Below are positions 39,163-49,193 of a stretch of 64,000 nt of DNA, piece after piece; the stretch's first letter is position 1, and each line of letters begins with the position of its first letter. The position numbers and the translations under genes were made by a program. The stretch covers positions 992,001-1,056,000 of the forward strand of contig CP060756.1 of the NCBI GenBank assembly GCA_023205875.1, read 5' to 3'. Under the pieces are notes generated by a model that was not told the origin of the DNA, made no database searches, and saw nothing but the letters and a program-made list of their open reading frames with translations. This DNA is from Chloropicon primus. Taxonomy: Eukaryota; Chlorophyta; Chloropicophyceae; Chloropicales; Chloropicaceae.

Positions 39163-40552
39163 ATGAACGCATCCACCATGAAAGCCAACAAGGTAAGGAA
39201 CGGAAACGCGGCAAGACGGCGCTGGGGCGCTCTCGGACTGGGACGCGGGGCGAAGACGAGACAGCAGAGGGGTGGGGGGCTCTTCGGCTTGCCCGGTGCC
39301 GCGGAGGCGGCAAAGATTCGATCTTTCTTTGCCGCGGCGAGTGCGAGGGTTCGATCGGGGGGTGTTCTGGCGCTTCACGGGGAGGGAAGAGGCCAAGATC
39401 CTCGACGGCTACGAGGGTGACGCGCCTGGCTAACGAGCGTCTTCTTTCTTCCTTTGCATTTTTTCCGCGTTCTCTCAGCTGGGAGCCCGCAGAGGCGCAG
39501 TCAGGGCCGCTGCTTCCCGCCAGGTGACCAACGCCAAGGTCAAGGTCGCCATCAACGGTTTCGGACGTATCGGAAGAAACTTCTTGAGGTGCCTCGAGGG
39601 GCGCGAGAACTCCGAGCTCGAGGTCGTCGCCGTCAACGACAGCGGTGGAGTCAAGCAGGCGTCCCACCTCCTCAAGTACGACAGTACCTTGGGAGTCTTC
39701 GACGCCGATGTGCAGATCAAGGACGAGAACACCTTGAGCGTCAACGGAAAGGACATCACGGTCGTCTCCAGCAGGGACCCGCTCCAGCTTCCGTGGAAGG
39801 AAATGGGAATCGACATGGTCATCGAGGGGACGGGAGTCTTCTTGAACCGCTCAGGTGCTGGCAAGCACATCACCGCTGGGGCCAAGAAGGTCCTCATCAC
39901 TGCCCCTGCCAAGGGCGACGACATCCCGACCTACGTCGTTGGAGTCAACGAGGGAGACTTCGACCCAAAGGCCGACATCGTGTCCAACGCCTCGTGCACG
40001 ACCAACTGCCTTGCTCCTTTCGCCAAGGTCATCGAGGAGAAGTTCGGAGTCGTCAAGGGACTGATGACTACCACCCACTCGTACACGGGAGACCAGAGGC
40101 TCCTCGATGCCTCCCACAGGGACATGAGAAGAGCTAGGGCCGCTGCCCTGAACATTGTCCCCACCACCACAGGTGCCGCCAAGGCCGTTGCCCTGGTTGT
40201 TCCATCCCTCAAGGGCAAGCTCACCGGGATCGCTCTCCGCGTCCCAACCCCAAACGTCTCCGTCGTGGACTTGGTTGTCCAGGTCGAGAAGAAGACCTTC
40301 GCCGAGGAGGTCAACGCCGCCCTCAGGCAGGCCTGCGAGACCGACTTGAAGGGAGTCCTCGCCGTCTCCGACGAGCCTTTGGTGTCCTGCGACTACAGGT
40401 GCACCGATGTGTCCTCCACCATCGACTCCTCCCTCACCATGGTCATGGGAGACGACATGGTCAAGGTGGTGGCGTGGTACGACAACGAGTGGGGATACAG
40501 CCAGAGGGTCGTGGACCTCGCCGAGATCATGGCCACCAAGGGAGAGTTCTAA
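39163..40552 (+). CDS. GAPA: Plastid glyceraldehyde-3-phosphate dehydrogenase, GapA type, two exons
   Basis: The Calvin-cycle GAPDH reduces 1,3-bisphosphoglycerate with NADPH in the chloroplast. Exons 39163-39192 and 39479-40552 join in phase 0 to 367 residues. The tiny first exon ([10 protein letters not shown]) and the first 15 codons of exon 2 form a basic Ala/Arg-rich transit peptide. The Rossmann motif INGFGRIGR, the [17 protein letters not shown] block typical of GapA/B, and the active-site SCTTNC (cysteine about residue 183) are all present. There is no CP12-like C-terminal extension, so it is GapA rather than GapB. Codon use is very strongly biased, as expected for high expression. 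The intron (GTAAGG...CTCTCAG) is 286 bases long. Confidence 0.95.
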
Positions 40553-40693
40553 GTGGATGGGCAACGCACAGATTCTTTAAGCGGAGCTTGCTGTGATTTG
40601 ATTGAACCGGATTGCGTTTGAAATAAAAGACACCAGTTTTGTTTTGATTTTTTTCTTCTCACCCTTCGGCTTGCACTACAACGACACATAACT

Positions 40694-41452
40694 TTAGACC
40701 TGCAGCGGGACTGGCACAGCAGTCGCGGCTGCGGCTCCGAGCAGCGGCTTCCCAAAGTCGTCGTGGACTGTGGGGTCCTTGACGTTGAACGTCTCCTTGT
40801 ACTTCTTCTGCAGGTCGCTGATCGAGCGCGTTGCTGAGCTTGGACCGTTCTGCTCGTAGGAGGAGAACTGGAAGTCTTGCTGGTTGGGAGGCAGTGGGGC
40901 GTACTCGTATTCGAACTCCTCGAACTCCTCGTGCGTCCCGATCTTCTCTCTGCCGCTGCAGCAGATCCTGACCGACCACGCCAGCAGGAAGTCTGTGACC
41001 TGAACGGAGAACAAGGTGACTGCGATGGCCATGGACCCCACGCGGTTTCCCTCTACCCAACGCAGGGCCGACGTCAGGTCTCCGTAAGGGTCCTTCCCTC
41101 CCAGGTCCTCCAGCGCGGTGCGGTCGACCAGGTAGATGCTCAGCAGGACCAACTCGAAGGAGACCACCAGTATCGTCAAGAGCGCGTGCAGGTCGAGGCA
41201 GAACCCCTTGCACTTGAGGGAACCGCACATGCCAAGGCACCCCGCCGCCAACATCACCGCTCCATACCCCGCCACAGCGCAAACGAACCAACTCCGAGCC
41301 GGCCGTTTCCAGTCCCCGGAACCGAAAACATCGTTCTGCTCCACGATCGTCGCCGCGAAAACCAGGGCCGCGAGGGCTGCCACGGTCTCGCACAAGGCCA
41401 TGAACCTCACGGTGTCGTCCACCAGAGTCCTCATGCAACTCTTCACCGTCAT
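40694..41452 (-). CDS. Tetraspanin-like four-helix membrane protein
   Basis: 252 residues with four hydrophobic segments: near residues 13-38, 50-80 (WFVCAVAGYGAVMLAAGCLGMCG), 85-110 (LDLHALLTILVVSFELVLLSIYL) and 135-170. The loop between the second and third spans carries LKCKGFC, and a membrane-proximal ICCSG follows the last span. Topology and the short first extracellular part resemble plant tetraspanin/TOM2A proteins, but the large extracellular loop is short and lacks the CCG motif, so the family assignment is tentative. The C-terminal 80 residues are hydrophilic with repeated Glu/Phe/Tyr. Start chosen at the first ATG (MTVKSCMRTLV). No intron. Confidence 0.65.
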   Translation of the reverse strand: MTVKSCMRTLVDDTVRFMALCETVAALAALVFAATIVEQNDVFGSGDWKRPARSWFVCAVAGYGAVMLAAGCLGMCGSLKCKGFCLDLHALLTILVVSFELVLLSIYLVDRTALEDLGGKDPYGDLTSALRWVEGNRVGSMAIAVTLFSVQVTDFLLAWSVRICCSGREKIGTHEEFEEFEYEYAPLPPNQQDFQFSSYEQNGPSSATRSISDLQKKYKETFNVKDPTVHDDFGKPLLGAAAATAVPVPLQV

Positions 41453-41775
41453 GGCGATGGCGTCGTCGTCCTCTGTCTCCCTCTCCCCTCTTCCCTCCGT
41501 AACGCCAACGACGGACCCGATGGGGGGCGAGCTCAATCTCAATCTGTGTCTGAAGGTGCCGCGCGTTCTCTCGAGGGAAGTGTGGGTGGGTGGTGTCGTC
41601 GTGGGCGATGGTGGGTGTGCGGGAGGTGAGGGGGGTGGGTCGGGCGTCCCCCCTCTCCCTCACGGGATGGCGAGGGGCCAGGCGAGGAAGGGGGACGAGG
41701 CGAGACGCTTTGAGGAAGAAGGAACCAAACCGAACCGGTGCCTGGACCTCGAGAGACAGTGAGGATCTGTACAAT
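41453..41775. promoter_or_regulatory. Shared upstream region, tetraspanin-like and arginine decarboxylase genes
   Basis: 323 bp between divergent starts, G-rich on the plus strand around 41580-41700. No known control element was recognised. Confidence 0.45.
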
Positions 41776-43751
41776 ATGGACCAGTGGGCGGAAGGATATT
41801 ACGCGGTGGACCGGGGCGGCGACCTTGTCGTCAGGACGAGCGGAGGTAGGTCGATTTCGCTTCGAGTGCGAGCTTAATGCTCGTCCCTGGTGCTCCGCAA
41901 CCTCAAACTGATGTGTGTTCTCACTGGTTTGCTCTGCTGATGCTCGTCTCAGACGGCTGCGGGCCCTCCCACCGGATCGTGGACGTGGTGGACGCCTGCG
42001 TGGAGTCCGGCGCGACCTTCCCGCTTCTTCTGAACTTTCCTGACATAGCGAGGGACAGGATTCGCACGCAACACGCCTGCTTTGAGGAAGCCATCAACAG
42101 GTACAAGTATTCTGGGTCCTACTCCTGTGCTTTCCCGATAAAGGCGAACCATTCCGAGGAGGTCATCCGAACTGTGCTCTCCGTGGATAGCGACGACTCG
42201 CTCCGCTGCAGCTTGGAGGTCGGGTCCAAGCCGGAGCTGCTGATCGCACTGGCCCAGGCGTGCGCCTCCGGCGAGCCGAAGAGGGTCCAGATCATCTGCA
42301 ACGGTTTCAAGGACCGCAGTTACATCGAGCTCGCCTTGCTGGCACAAAAGTCCCTGGGCCTTAAAGTCATCCTCTGCGTGGACAGGTACGAGGAGGTCGG
42401 CCTGACGATGGATTGCTGCAAGGAACTTGGCATAAGCCCGAGCCTGGGGGTTCGGGCCAAACTGAACACGCGCCACGACGGCCACTGGGGAAGCAGTTCG
42501 GGTTACGTCTCAAAATTCGGTCTCTGCGTCAGAGAGCTCTTGCAATTGGTGAGGACGCTGGAGAAGGAGAGCATGCTGGGGTGCCTCCAGATGCTTCACT
42601 TTCACTTGGGCTCGCAAATTGACGAGATCTCCACCGTCAAGTCGGCGATGAGGGAAGCTTGCTCCTTGTACGGTGAGCTGCGCAAGCTGGGAGCGAAGTT
42701 GGACACTATGGATGTGGGGGGAGGCCTGGCCGTCACATATGACGGGGAGGAGGGGTCTTGGAGCCCCAAATACACCATGCAAAATTACGCCAATGACGTT
42801 GTTGCTGCAGTTAACGACATGTGCGTCCAGAGAGGTATCCCAGCCCCTTTGATTGTGACGGAGAGCGGGAGGTTCCTGGCCTCGCACCAGTCCCTTTTGG
42901 TTTTCGACGCTGGATACAAGACAGACGCAGTGGAATCAGCAAAAGGGGCTGTGGAGGACGGCAGCCCGATGTCTTACTTTTTCCAAACTTTCGAGGAGGT
43001 GTACAGAGACCTCACAACGTCAGGGAGCGACGTTGAGGAAGCCTACAACGACGCACTTCAGTTCAGGAAGGAGGCAGAGAGTGCCTTCTCTCTGGGGATC
43101 ATGACCCTGGAGGAGATGGCGTACGCCGAGGAGCTCTTTGGCGATATCATGAGGTTTGTGGCTCTGCGAGGAGAGGGGAGCCAGTTGGACGCGGCCAAAT
43201 TGTCGCAAGCGCTGCCCTACTTTGCGAATTTGTCCATCTTCAGATCCGCGATCGACTCTTGGGCGATCGGCCAGTCCTTCCCCGTGATGCCAGTCAGCAA
43301 GCTGCACCACAAGCCCAATGACTTTGCAAAGGTCTATGACTTGACATGCGACTCTGACGGAGAGATAAAGCACTTTGTGACTTCGAGGGGGGCCTTGAGC
43401 CCAGTCCTGCCGGTGCACTGCGATGGGAAGGGGTCCGCCACGCTCGCTTTGTTTTTGCTGGGAGCGTACCAGCAGTCCATGGGCAACTACCACAACTTGT
43501 TCGGAGAGACGTGCTCGGCTAATGTGACCTTCGCTGGTGACGGGGAGGACGGCGTCACAATATCGAGGCTGCAGTCCGCTGAGACTTCGGCTGAGATACT
43601 GCAGCGGGCGAGGTACGCCCCAGGTGAGATGAGAGAGGGGGTGGCTTCGGCAGCGAAGACGGCGTGTGGGGTGGGTGGGAAGCCTTCCAGGTTGCTGAGC
43701 CTCGTGGACGAGCTCCTGACTCAGTCGGGCTACCTCAATTCGACGACGTAA
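41776..43751 (+). CDS. ADC: Biosynthetic arginine decarboxylase (SpeA-type ADC), two exons
   Basis: The PLP enzyme makes agmatine from arginine, the first step of the plant-type putrescine route. Exons 41776-41845 and 41953-43751 join in phase 1 to 622 residues. Exon 1 ends in the first base of an aspartate codon completed by exon 2. Fold type III features are clear: the PLP lysine in FPIKANHSEEV (K87), SLEVGSKPELL, the LHFHLGSQI loop, and GGLAVTYDGE. The C-terminal part contains LPVHCDGKGSATLALFLLGAYQ and the beta-domain. Length agrees with plant ADC, without the bacterial insert. The leader of exon 1 (MDQWAEGYY) is not transit-like, so location is unclear. Convergent with the next small gene. 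Confidence 0.94.
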
Positions 43752-43820
43752 GTGTATTAGTACAAAGTTAAATTTTATTCATTATTGAGTACACAACAAT
43801 ATGGTACAGCTCCAAGGGCA

Positions 43821-44252
43821 TCAGAGCTCCGACGACCCTTCGTCACGCTTCACCTTCTTCGACCCCCGGGTCTTGTCGTCCGAGCAGGCTCGTTTGTCAG
43901 CGAGCCACTCCTTCTTCCTGAGCTTCTTCTTCTTCTCCGCTTGCTCGAGCCCCCGCTTCACAGCGTCCTCCGTCGCCTCGTTTGCGTTCCCCCGGGTTGA
44001 TTCCCGATCCGCCACGCTCTCCTTCGAAGCCCTTGCGTGCTCATTCCCGTTTCCCCAGGTCCAGTTCGCTGGCTTCTTCTCCTCCTCCAACAGCATTACG
44101 CTCGGACCACCTTTAAATCCGTGCCTCTTCAAGGCAGCCACGCTGACCTTCTCCTTCTTCTTCTCAGCGGGTGGAGGTGTCTCGGGGCCGCCCTTCTCCT
44201 CCTCCTCGCTCGAGCTCCCGGACAAGTCCTCCAACCCATCGTTCATGTACAT
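43821..44252 (-). CDS. Small lysine/glutamate-rich protein, unrecognised
   Basis: 143 residues, very basic and charged. The N-terminus is acidic (SSSEEEEKGG). A central segment KVSVAALKRHGFKGGPSVML, followed by WTWGNGNEH, is less repetitive than the rest and may be the conserved core. The C-terminal half is Lys/Glu-rich helix with clustered lysines, looking like a nuclear or nucleolar signal. I do not recognise the family. The frame is supported because it starts only 49 bp from the divergent ZW10 start and has the codon bias of its neighbours. Confidence 0.55.
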   Translation of the reverse strand: MYMNDGLEDLSGSSSEEEEKGGPETPPPAEKKKEKVSVAALKRHGFKGGPSVMLLEEEKKPANWTWGNGNEHARASKESVADRESTRGNANEATEDAVKRGLEQAEKKKKLRKKEWLADKRACSDDKTRGSKKVKRDEGSSEL

Positions 44253-44301
44253 CGTCGTCGCGCTCACCCCGTCCTTGTCCTCTTCCTCTCGCGCGAGGGA
44301 G

Positions 44302-46563
44302 ATGGCGGGAAAAGGACGGGCGATGGAGGTGTTGGAGGGTTTGAAGGCGAAGGTGTCGGTGGATGCGACCGAGGGGGAGATCCAGCTGGCGAGGAAGGAG
44401 GTGCGGCAGCACGTGGAAGCCCTCGACCGAGACTTGCTGAGGCAGGCCGCGGCTGTCTGTGCGACGACCTCAGGGAGAGGGGGAGGCTCCACCGAGTGGG
44501 AGAAGGAAGTGGAGAGGCTCCTGCACTTGGATTTCGGCCACTTCGAGTCGAGCTCGAACCTCCGGGCCTTGCTGAAAGAGTACCGAGTGGTTTCGGGGGA
44601 CATCGCGCGCTCCGAGGAAAGGATCAAGTCGGTGAAGAAGGTGGAAGACTGGTGGTCGAACTTCGAGCGGTGCAAGGACTGCAAGAGGAATGCGGAGTAT
44701 GCCCAAGCGGTCGGCTTGCTGGGGGATCTCAAGCTCTCGGACGTGGACGACTTGGACGACGCGCAGGAAAGGGAGACCATGGACAAGGAGCAATCGTCGC
44801 TTTCCCTCGCGCTGTCTCTGGAAGTCAAGAACCACTTGCAGAAGTTGGTGCAGGCAGAGCACAGCAGCGAGGGGGGGACGGTGTCCGTTCGCACGTCTCC
44901 GGGCGAGGGGGGCAGGGCACCGAGCCCGGTGGACCTTTGGGCCTCCTGCGACGACCTCGGCATTCTGGCGGGAGAGCTCGGCAGCTTGACCGCGCTTCTC
45001 GAAAAGGAAGTCGTATCTCGGGTGCTGGGGGGAATGAAAGGCTTCAAGCTGGTCCACAGGGAGGAGAACGGGTGCCGCTGGACCGTGAAAGGGGATTCCG
45101 AGGACCCGGTGGGCCTGGAGCCGCTGCGAAGCTACGTCGATCTGGTCTCGTTCTTGTGGGGCTCCGCTTTCGGCAAGAATCAGAGCTGCAGGGAGGCTGC
45201 CCTCGCCGTCCTGTGGGCTCCGCTGGTGAAGGTCATGAAAGGGATCTGGGCCGAGGCCATCACAGGCGAGAGCTTCACCAGCAGCGATGGGTATTCAGGC
45301 CTGGTACAAGCGATTCTGGGGATGGAGGGCGAGCTCGAAACTCAGGGACTCCTGAAGGCCGAAGATGAGCTCTTATCAAGGCACTTGGAAGGCCACTTTG
45401 AGTCGCTTGGCGAGGCCATCAAGAGAGGCTTCTTGGCGAAAGCAAGGAATCTTGTGACGAACAAGTACGGGAAAGGCCTAGCGGACACCCTGCTAGTCGG
45501 CGCGTGGGACAAGAACGTAATCATTGCAGAGGCGCTCTTGAGTCAGCGCCACTCTTCTCATCAGAGTCTGGAGGCCGTTTCTGCCAAAAGCTTGCGGATC
45601 GATGAGCTGCCCGTCGTTGAATTTGGAACCCTCCTGATCTCCAGTGTGTCGGCCGAGCTTGTCTCTTTGCTTGAATCCATCATGGAGGAGGCATCGAGCT
45701 GCCGCAACGCCATGGTCACCCACAAGTTCATAGAGGCGATCGAGGACATTGCTCTCGTTTGGGTCCACCTTCCCGCTCTCCTGCACCGGCAGGAGCTGGA
45801 ATCGGTCGCCCAGTTTGTGATGATGTACTTCAACGACACCAACTACATCATGGGATCTATGGCGAGCCTCGTCTGCAAGTGGCACGACCTGATCAAGAAG
45901 TGCGGCAAGTTGAGTGACCTGACAAAACAGATCGACTGTTTGGGCAAGGTGGCCTTCTCTCACTCTTATGGCCAAGTCCGCGGGAGAGCGGCGGAGCTGC
46001 AGTCCCTCGTGTCCGGCAGCAAGCTGTTCAGGAACACGCACAAGGCAAACCAGGAGACGAAGGTCAGGGCGGCCATAGCAGAGGTCAGGCAGAAGGTGGA
46101 AAGGGTGGCCCACATCTGGAAGCCCATTCTGCCGCCAGCGTACTTCTCAAAGTTCCTTGGAGCGATTCTCGAGAACGTGTGCACGTCCATCTACGCAGAG
46201 ATCCTGTCGGCCAAGGACATCTCGATCAAGGAGACGGAGTCCCTGCCGGAGGTCCTGCTGGAGCTCGTCGGGGACGGCCTGAAGCCCTTCCTTGTGAGGG
46301 GGAGCCCGGGGCAACCGGAATCCTTGGAATCGGAAGAATTTTTCGGCAGACTCATTGGCGGGTTTGCCCCGAGCTGGGCGAAGCTTGTGGAGCTCGTGAA
46401 CCTCTTCGCCATGTCCTTGGATGAGATACACCGAGGGTGGGAGAGCAGGCGGCTGAGGGCGACCTTCACGGGCGACGAGATCTGCCACTTCATCTCGCTG
46501 GTGTTCGAGGACTCGGAGCTGAGGAGCGAGAAGATGGACTTGGTTTTGCGCGACGCCGCTTGA
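44302..46563 (+). CDS. ZW10: ZW10 kinetochore / Dsl1-type tethering protein
   Basis: 753 residues, mostly helical. The C-terminal segment (HRGWESRRLRATFTGDEICHFISLVF) matches the ZW10 C-terminus (compare FTGEEVCHLIRALF), and the N-terminal coiled coil plus the NTHKANQETKVRAAI-type block fit the family. ZW10 works with RINT1 and NAG as the NRZ/Dsl1 tether on ER membranes for Golgi-derived vesicles, and in animals also in the spindle checkpoint with ROD. In algae the tethering role is the safer reading. An alternative ATG lies seven codons inside. Longer upstream frames overlap the divergent gene and were not used. No intron. Its stop is 64 bp from the MAF1 stop. Confidence 0.82.
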   Translation: MAGKGRAMEVLEGLKAKVSVDATEGEIQLARKEVRQHVEALDRDLLRQAAAVCATTSGRGGGSTEWEKEVERLLHLDFGHFESSSNLRALLKEYRVVSGDIARSEERIKSVKKVEDWWSNFERCKDCKRNAEYAQAVGLLGDLKLSDVDDLDDAQERETMDKEQSSLSLALSLEVKNHLQKLVQAEHSSEGGTVSVRTSPGEGGRAPSPVDLWASCDDLGILAGELGSLTALLEKEVVSRVLGGMKGFKLVHREENGCRWTVKGDSEDPVGLEPLRSYVDLVSFLWGSAFGKNQSCREAALAVLWAPLVKVMKGIWAEAITGESFTSSDGYSGLVQAILGMEGELETQGLLKAEDELLSRHLEGHFESLGEAIKRGFLAKARNLVTNKYGKGLADTLLVGAWDKNVIIAEALLSQRHSSHQSLEAVSAKSLRIDELPVVEFGTLLISSVSAELVSLLESIMEEASSCRNAMVTHKFIEAIEDIALVWVHLPALLHRQELESVAQFVMMYFNDTNYIMGSMASLVCKWHDLIKKCGKLSDLTKQIDCLGKVAFSHSYGQVRGRAAELQSLVSGSKLFRNTHKANQETKVRAAIAEVRQKVERVAHIWKPILPPAYFSKFLGAILENVCTSIYAEILSAKDISIKETESLPEVLLELVGDGLKPFLVRGSPGQPESLESEEFFGRLIGGFAPSWAKLVELVNLFAMSLDEIHRGWESRRLRATFTGDEICHFISLVFEDSELRSEKMDLVLRDAA

Positions 46564-46627
46564 TGGGGGTCTCGTGCCCGAGAACAAAAGTCGGATCGTT
46601 ATTTTACAGGTAAAAGTATGACAAAAA

Positions 46628-47509
46628 TTACATATCCATGGAGAAGAATCTGTCGCCTTCGTCCGAGTCGTCTTGATCATCCGATTCTTCGTAGGCCTTT
46701 GACTTGGCTCTGCAGCTGCAATTTTTTTCCGCGATGGAACCGGCGAGGGTAGAGGAAAGAGGAGTCAGCAAACTGGCGATGACCAGAGTCTCCCGCCCGA
46801 ACGGCTTACCTGAAGTAGAGTATCCTCTTCAGCTTCTTGTTATAAAAAAAGTAGTTGAAGGACCAGATGTACCCGTCTTCTCCGAAAGGGTCCGACTCGT
46901 CCGGGTTGTAGCTGTAAATGTCACACTCGTACATGGAGATCACCTCGTCCACTGCGCTCCAGAGGTCGTCTGAGAAGGTCGAATCCTTCCCGTTCTCCAC
47001 GGCCCACGCCTTTGTCGTCTCCAGCAGCAGCGTGTCCACGTTCGCCTTCACCTTGTCCGGGCCCGTCTCCTTGGAGAAGTTGTGCGCCCTCAGCAGGCTG
47101 AAGTCGTAGTCGGGGTAGATGTGCTTTGGACGATCGGGGGACAGAGCAGATAGAAACCGAGGACGGGGTCAGTTCCGAGGACGGGGTCTCACGCTAATCC
47201 CTCTTTTCTCTCTCTCTCTCCTCGTCTCGGGAGGCTTACCTGCATGGTGAGAAGGAGGTATATGAGCGTCCTTCGACTCCCCGCCTCCGTCAGAGGTCCC
47301 ACCGGGGACGCCGAGAGCACAACGCCCTCCGGGGAGACGCTCAGGTCGTGCGCGACCTCCTGGTCGAGACTTCGCGACAGTTTCTTGTCGTTTCCCGCTA
47401 ACTTGCACGAGTACGCCTCGAGGATGCCCTCCACGGCGTAGTCCGAGCAGTCAACGTTCTGCATGAACGACTGCAGCTTCTGCAGACCGATCACGTCCAA
47501 GTACTTCAT
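46628..47509 (-). CDS. MAF1: MAF1, repressor of RNA polymerase III, three exons
   Basis: Exons 47240-47509, 46810-47123 and 46628-46715 join in phase 0 and then phase 2 to 223 residues. All MAF1 boxes are present: an N-terminal MKYLD, YSCKLAG with [36 protein letters not shown]-type start of box B (as [10 protein letters not shown]), and box [20 protein letters not shown] followed by [15 protein letters not shown]. An acidic tail ends it. Donors are GTAAGC at both introns; acceptors are AAG and GCAG. MAF1 lowers tRNA and other Pol III transcription when nutrients are short; it is controlled by phosphorylation of its linker, which here is short and partly acidic. Convergent with ZW10. Confidence 0.94.
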
Positions 47510-47843
47510 CTCGCTCTAGCTCCGCGAATAACTCTTCCCTCTCCCTCAGCTCTCGCCAATAATCCCTCCTTCTTCTCGGTGGATGTCTCCTCCGCCCCGT
47601 TCTCTCTCGTCGCCTTCTCTTTTCGTTTCGTTCGAACAAAAGCTTCGCGAAGCCGCCGTTGCGCAGAGTCCCTCTGGTCGAGTGACTCTCGGCTTCCTCG
47701 CTCGACCGACCTCCTTACGCGCGCGTCGTCCTCGTGAACTCCGCCATGATCGTCTACTCTTTGCCTCTTATCTCTCTGTCGTGGTTGAGAAAACTCAAAA
47801 ATTAGCTTTAACACTGATAAAGAACGTGTGTTGCACAGCTTCT

Positions 47844-48110
47844 GGAGCGGCCACGCCGCTCCCCACGCTAGACTACCGTGCCCCCGACCCCCGACGTGTT
47901 AGTGTGCAAATGGGGGAGGTGCTCGGCCTCGTGTCCCATGCCTTAAGAGGTACTCAGCTGAGTACCCGCTACCAAGACTACGCCGTACTCCAGATCGATT
48001 GAGCTCTGCTGGTGACGTAGTCCAGGGAGAGGACCTCTCCCTGGTCGGTGTGTGTTGATCATAGTAGCTATGATCAACACACGGGTTCAGGTTGACGTTT
48101 ACCTGAACTC
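47844..48110. ncRNA. Candidate structured non-coding RNA, unidentified
   Basis: Several long perfect inverted repeats follow one another in this short intergenic stretch. Stems: 47844-47851 with 47855-47862 (8 bp); an 18-bp palindrome at 47949-47966; 47976-47982 with 48016-48022 (7 bp); 48022-48031 with 48035-48044 (10 bp, loop GAC); 48050-48064 with 48068-48082 (15 bp, loop TAG); and 48083-48092 with 48101-48110 (about 10 bp with one GU). No long protein frame with homology covers it. I cannot match it to U1-U6, U3, SRP, MRP, telomerase or tRNA. A TTTTT run on the minus strand (47797-47801) could end a minus-strand Pol III transcript, so the strand is open. It lies upstream of MAF1 and downstream of AP2S1, so it may instead be a UTR structure. 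Confidence 0.4.
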
Positions 48111-48239
48111 CCCTTCACATTGGGACGAGGAGGAGGGGAAAGAACGACAGCGTCTTAATTGTGTGACCCTCGGCGTGGTCGTTCATTACATCCGGGCCTG
48201 CCCTTGAGGCTGAAGCTCCTGCAAAGCAAATCCTCTCTC

Positions 48240-48269
48240 TCACACATACACACACGCGCGCGCGCGCGC
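48240..48269. repeat. CA and CG alternating tract next to AP2S1 stop
   Basis: A CACACA run passes into a CGCGCG run, ending two bases before the AP2S1 stop codon. Alternating purine-pyrimidine sequence of this sort can form Z-DNA; no function is implied. Confidence 0.75.
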
Positions 48270-48271
48270 TG

Positions 48272-48700
48272 CTACTCGATCTTCTCCAGAAGACCCAGCC
48301 GGTCCAGGATCACCTTCTTGCTGCTCTCCTGGAGCTCTCCGCTCAGCACGAGCTCGTCCGTGATCGCGAAGACCTTGTGAAAGTTGTACACCAAGTCCAG
48401 CTCCCTCACGTTGCTGAAGTAGTGGTCGAGGATCTCCACGAACAAGTGGATGATCTCCAGGCACACGAGCTCGTTGTCCGAGGAGTCCACGCACAGGGAA
48501 AAGTAAAGGCCGGCGTACCTCCTGTAGATGATCTTGCGGTTCTGGTAGTCCACGAAGTTGGTGAACTTCTGGTCCCTCCCGGACACCATCCTGTGCACCT
48601 TGTGCTCGATCTTGTGCTTCTCCGCATCCGTGAACGGCACGTAGTACTTGGCTAACCTCGTCCGGCCCTGCCTGTTCTGCAGCAGAATGAAACGAATCAT
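48272..48700 (-). CDS. AP2S1: AP-2 clathrin adaptor complex, sigma subunit
   Basis: 142 residues, the usual sigma-subunit length. It matches AP-2 sigma better than AP-1/AP-3: [20 protein letters not shown] at the start, [22 protein letters not shown], then [12 protein letters not shown] and the ending helix with [10 protein letters not shown]. The subunit sits in the core of the AP-2 adaptor at the plasma membrane and takes part in binding acidic dileucine cargo signals in clathrin-mediated endocytosis. The start is the second ATG-like codon; the first upstream in-frame codon is not an ATG. No intron. Head to head with the dynamin-like gene at 49194. Confidence 0.94.
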   Translation of the reverse strand: MIRFILLQNRQGRTRLAKYYVPFTDAEKHKIEHKVHRMVSGRDQKFTNFVDYQNRKIIYRRYAGLYFSLCVDSSDNELVCLEIIHLFVEILDHYFSNVRELDLVYNFHKVFAITDELVLSGELQESSKKVILDRLGLLEKIE

Positions 48701-49193
48701 CGCGAACAGCACCGAAACCTACCTACCCACACGCACCAACGAACGAGGAACGTTCCTCCGCGTGCCCCCAAAACTCCGCGACGACCGTTACTGTCTCGAG
48801 GCTCTCCTCCCGTCGGTCTCTCCTCCCTTCCTTCCTCTCAGGAAGTTCCCTCCGCGCGTGCTGTGCGCCCACTCTCTTCGCGCGACCGTTACGTCTCCCC
48901 TGCTTCCTCTAGGGCCCTTGAGGCTCTCAAAAAAAGCCCTTCTTTCGTCTCTCAAAAAATTGTTCGCCACCAACGAGGGGAGGCCAAGAGTTTTTGCTCG
49001 TCCTCGTGGCGTCGACGAGGACGAGCACGACGAGGACGAGCACGACGAGCACGACGATGATGGACTCAGACACTCAGACACACACGCCACCCGACGCGCG
49101 CACAAAAACCGAAGACCAAAGACGATCTGATCGCAACGGACGACGTAACGGACGACGACGACACCGAGACCTTCAACTACCGAGGAAGAGGAG
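48701..49193. promoter_or_regulatory. Shared upstream region, AP2S1 and dynamin-like gene
   Basis: 493 bp between divergent starts. The right half has repeated GACGAGGACGAGCACGACGAG units (about 49013-49063). There is no nucleotide-binding motif in any frame here, so no missing dynamin GTPase exon is hidden in the gap. Confidence 0.5.

Noticed and set aside
48085-48108. GTTTACCTG in a hairpin, close to the U1 snRNA 5' end
   Set aside because: It lies inside a stem, and no U1 Sm site or stem-loop order surrounds it, so U1 is not supported.
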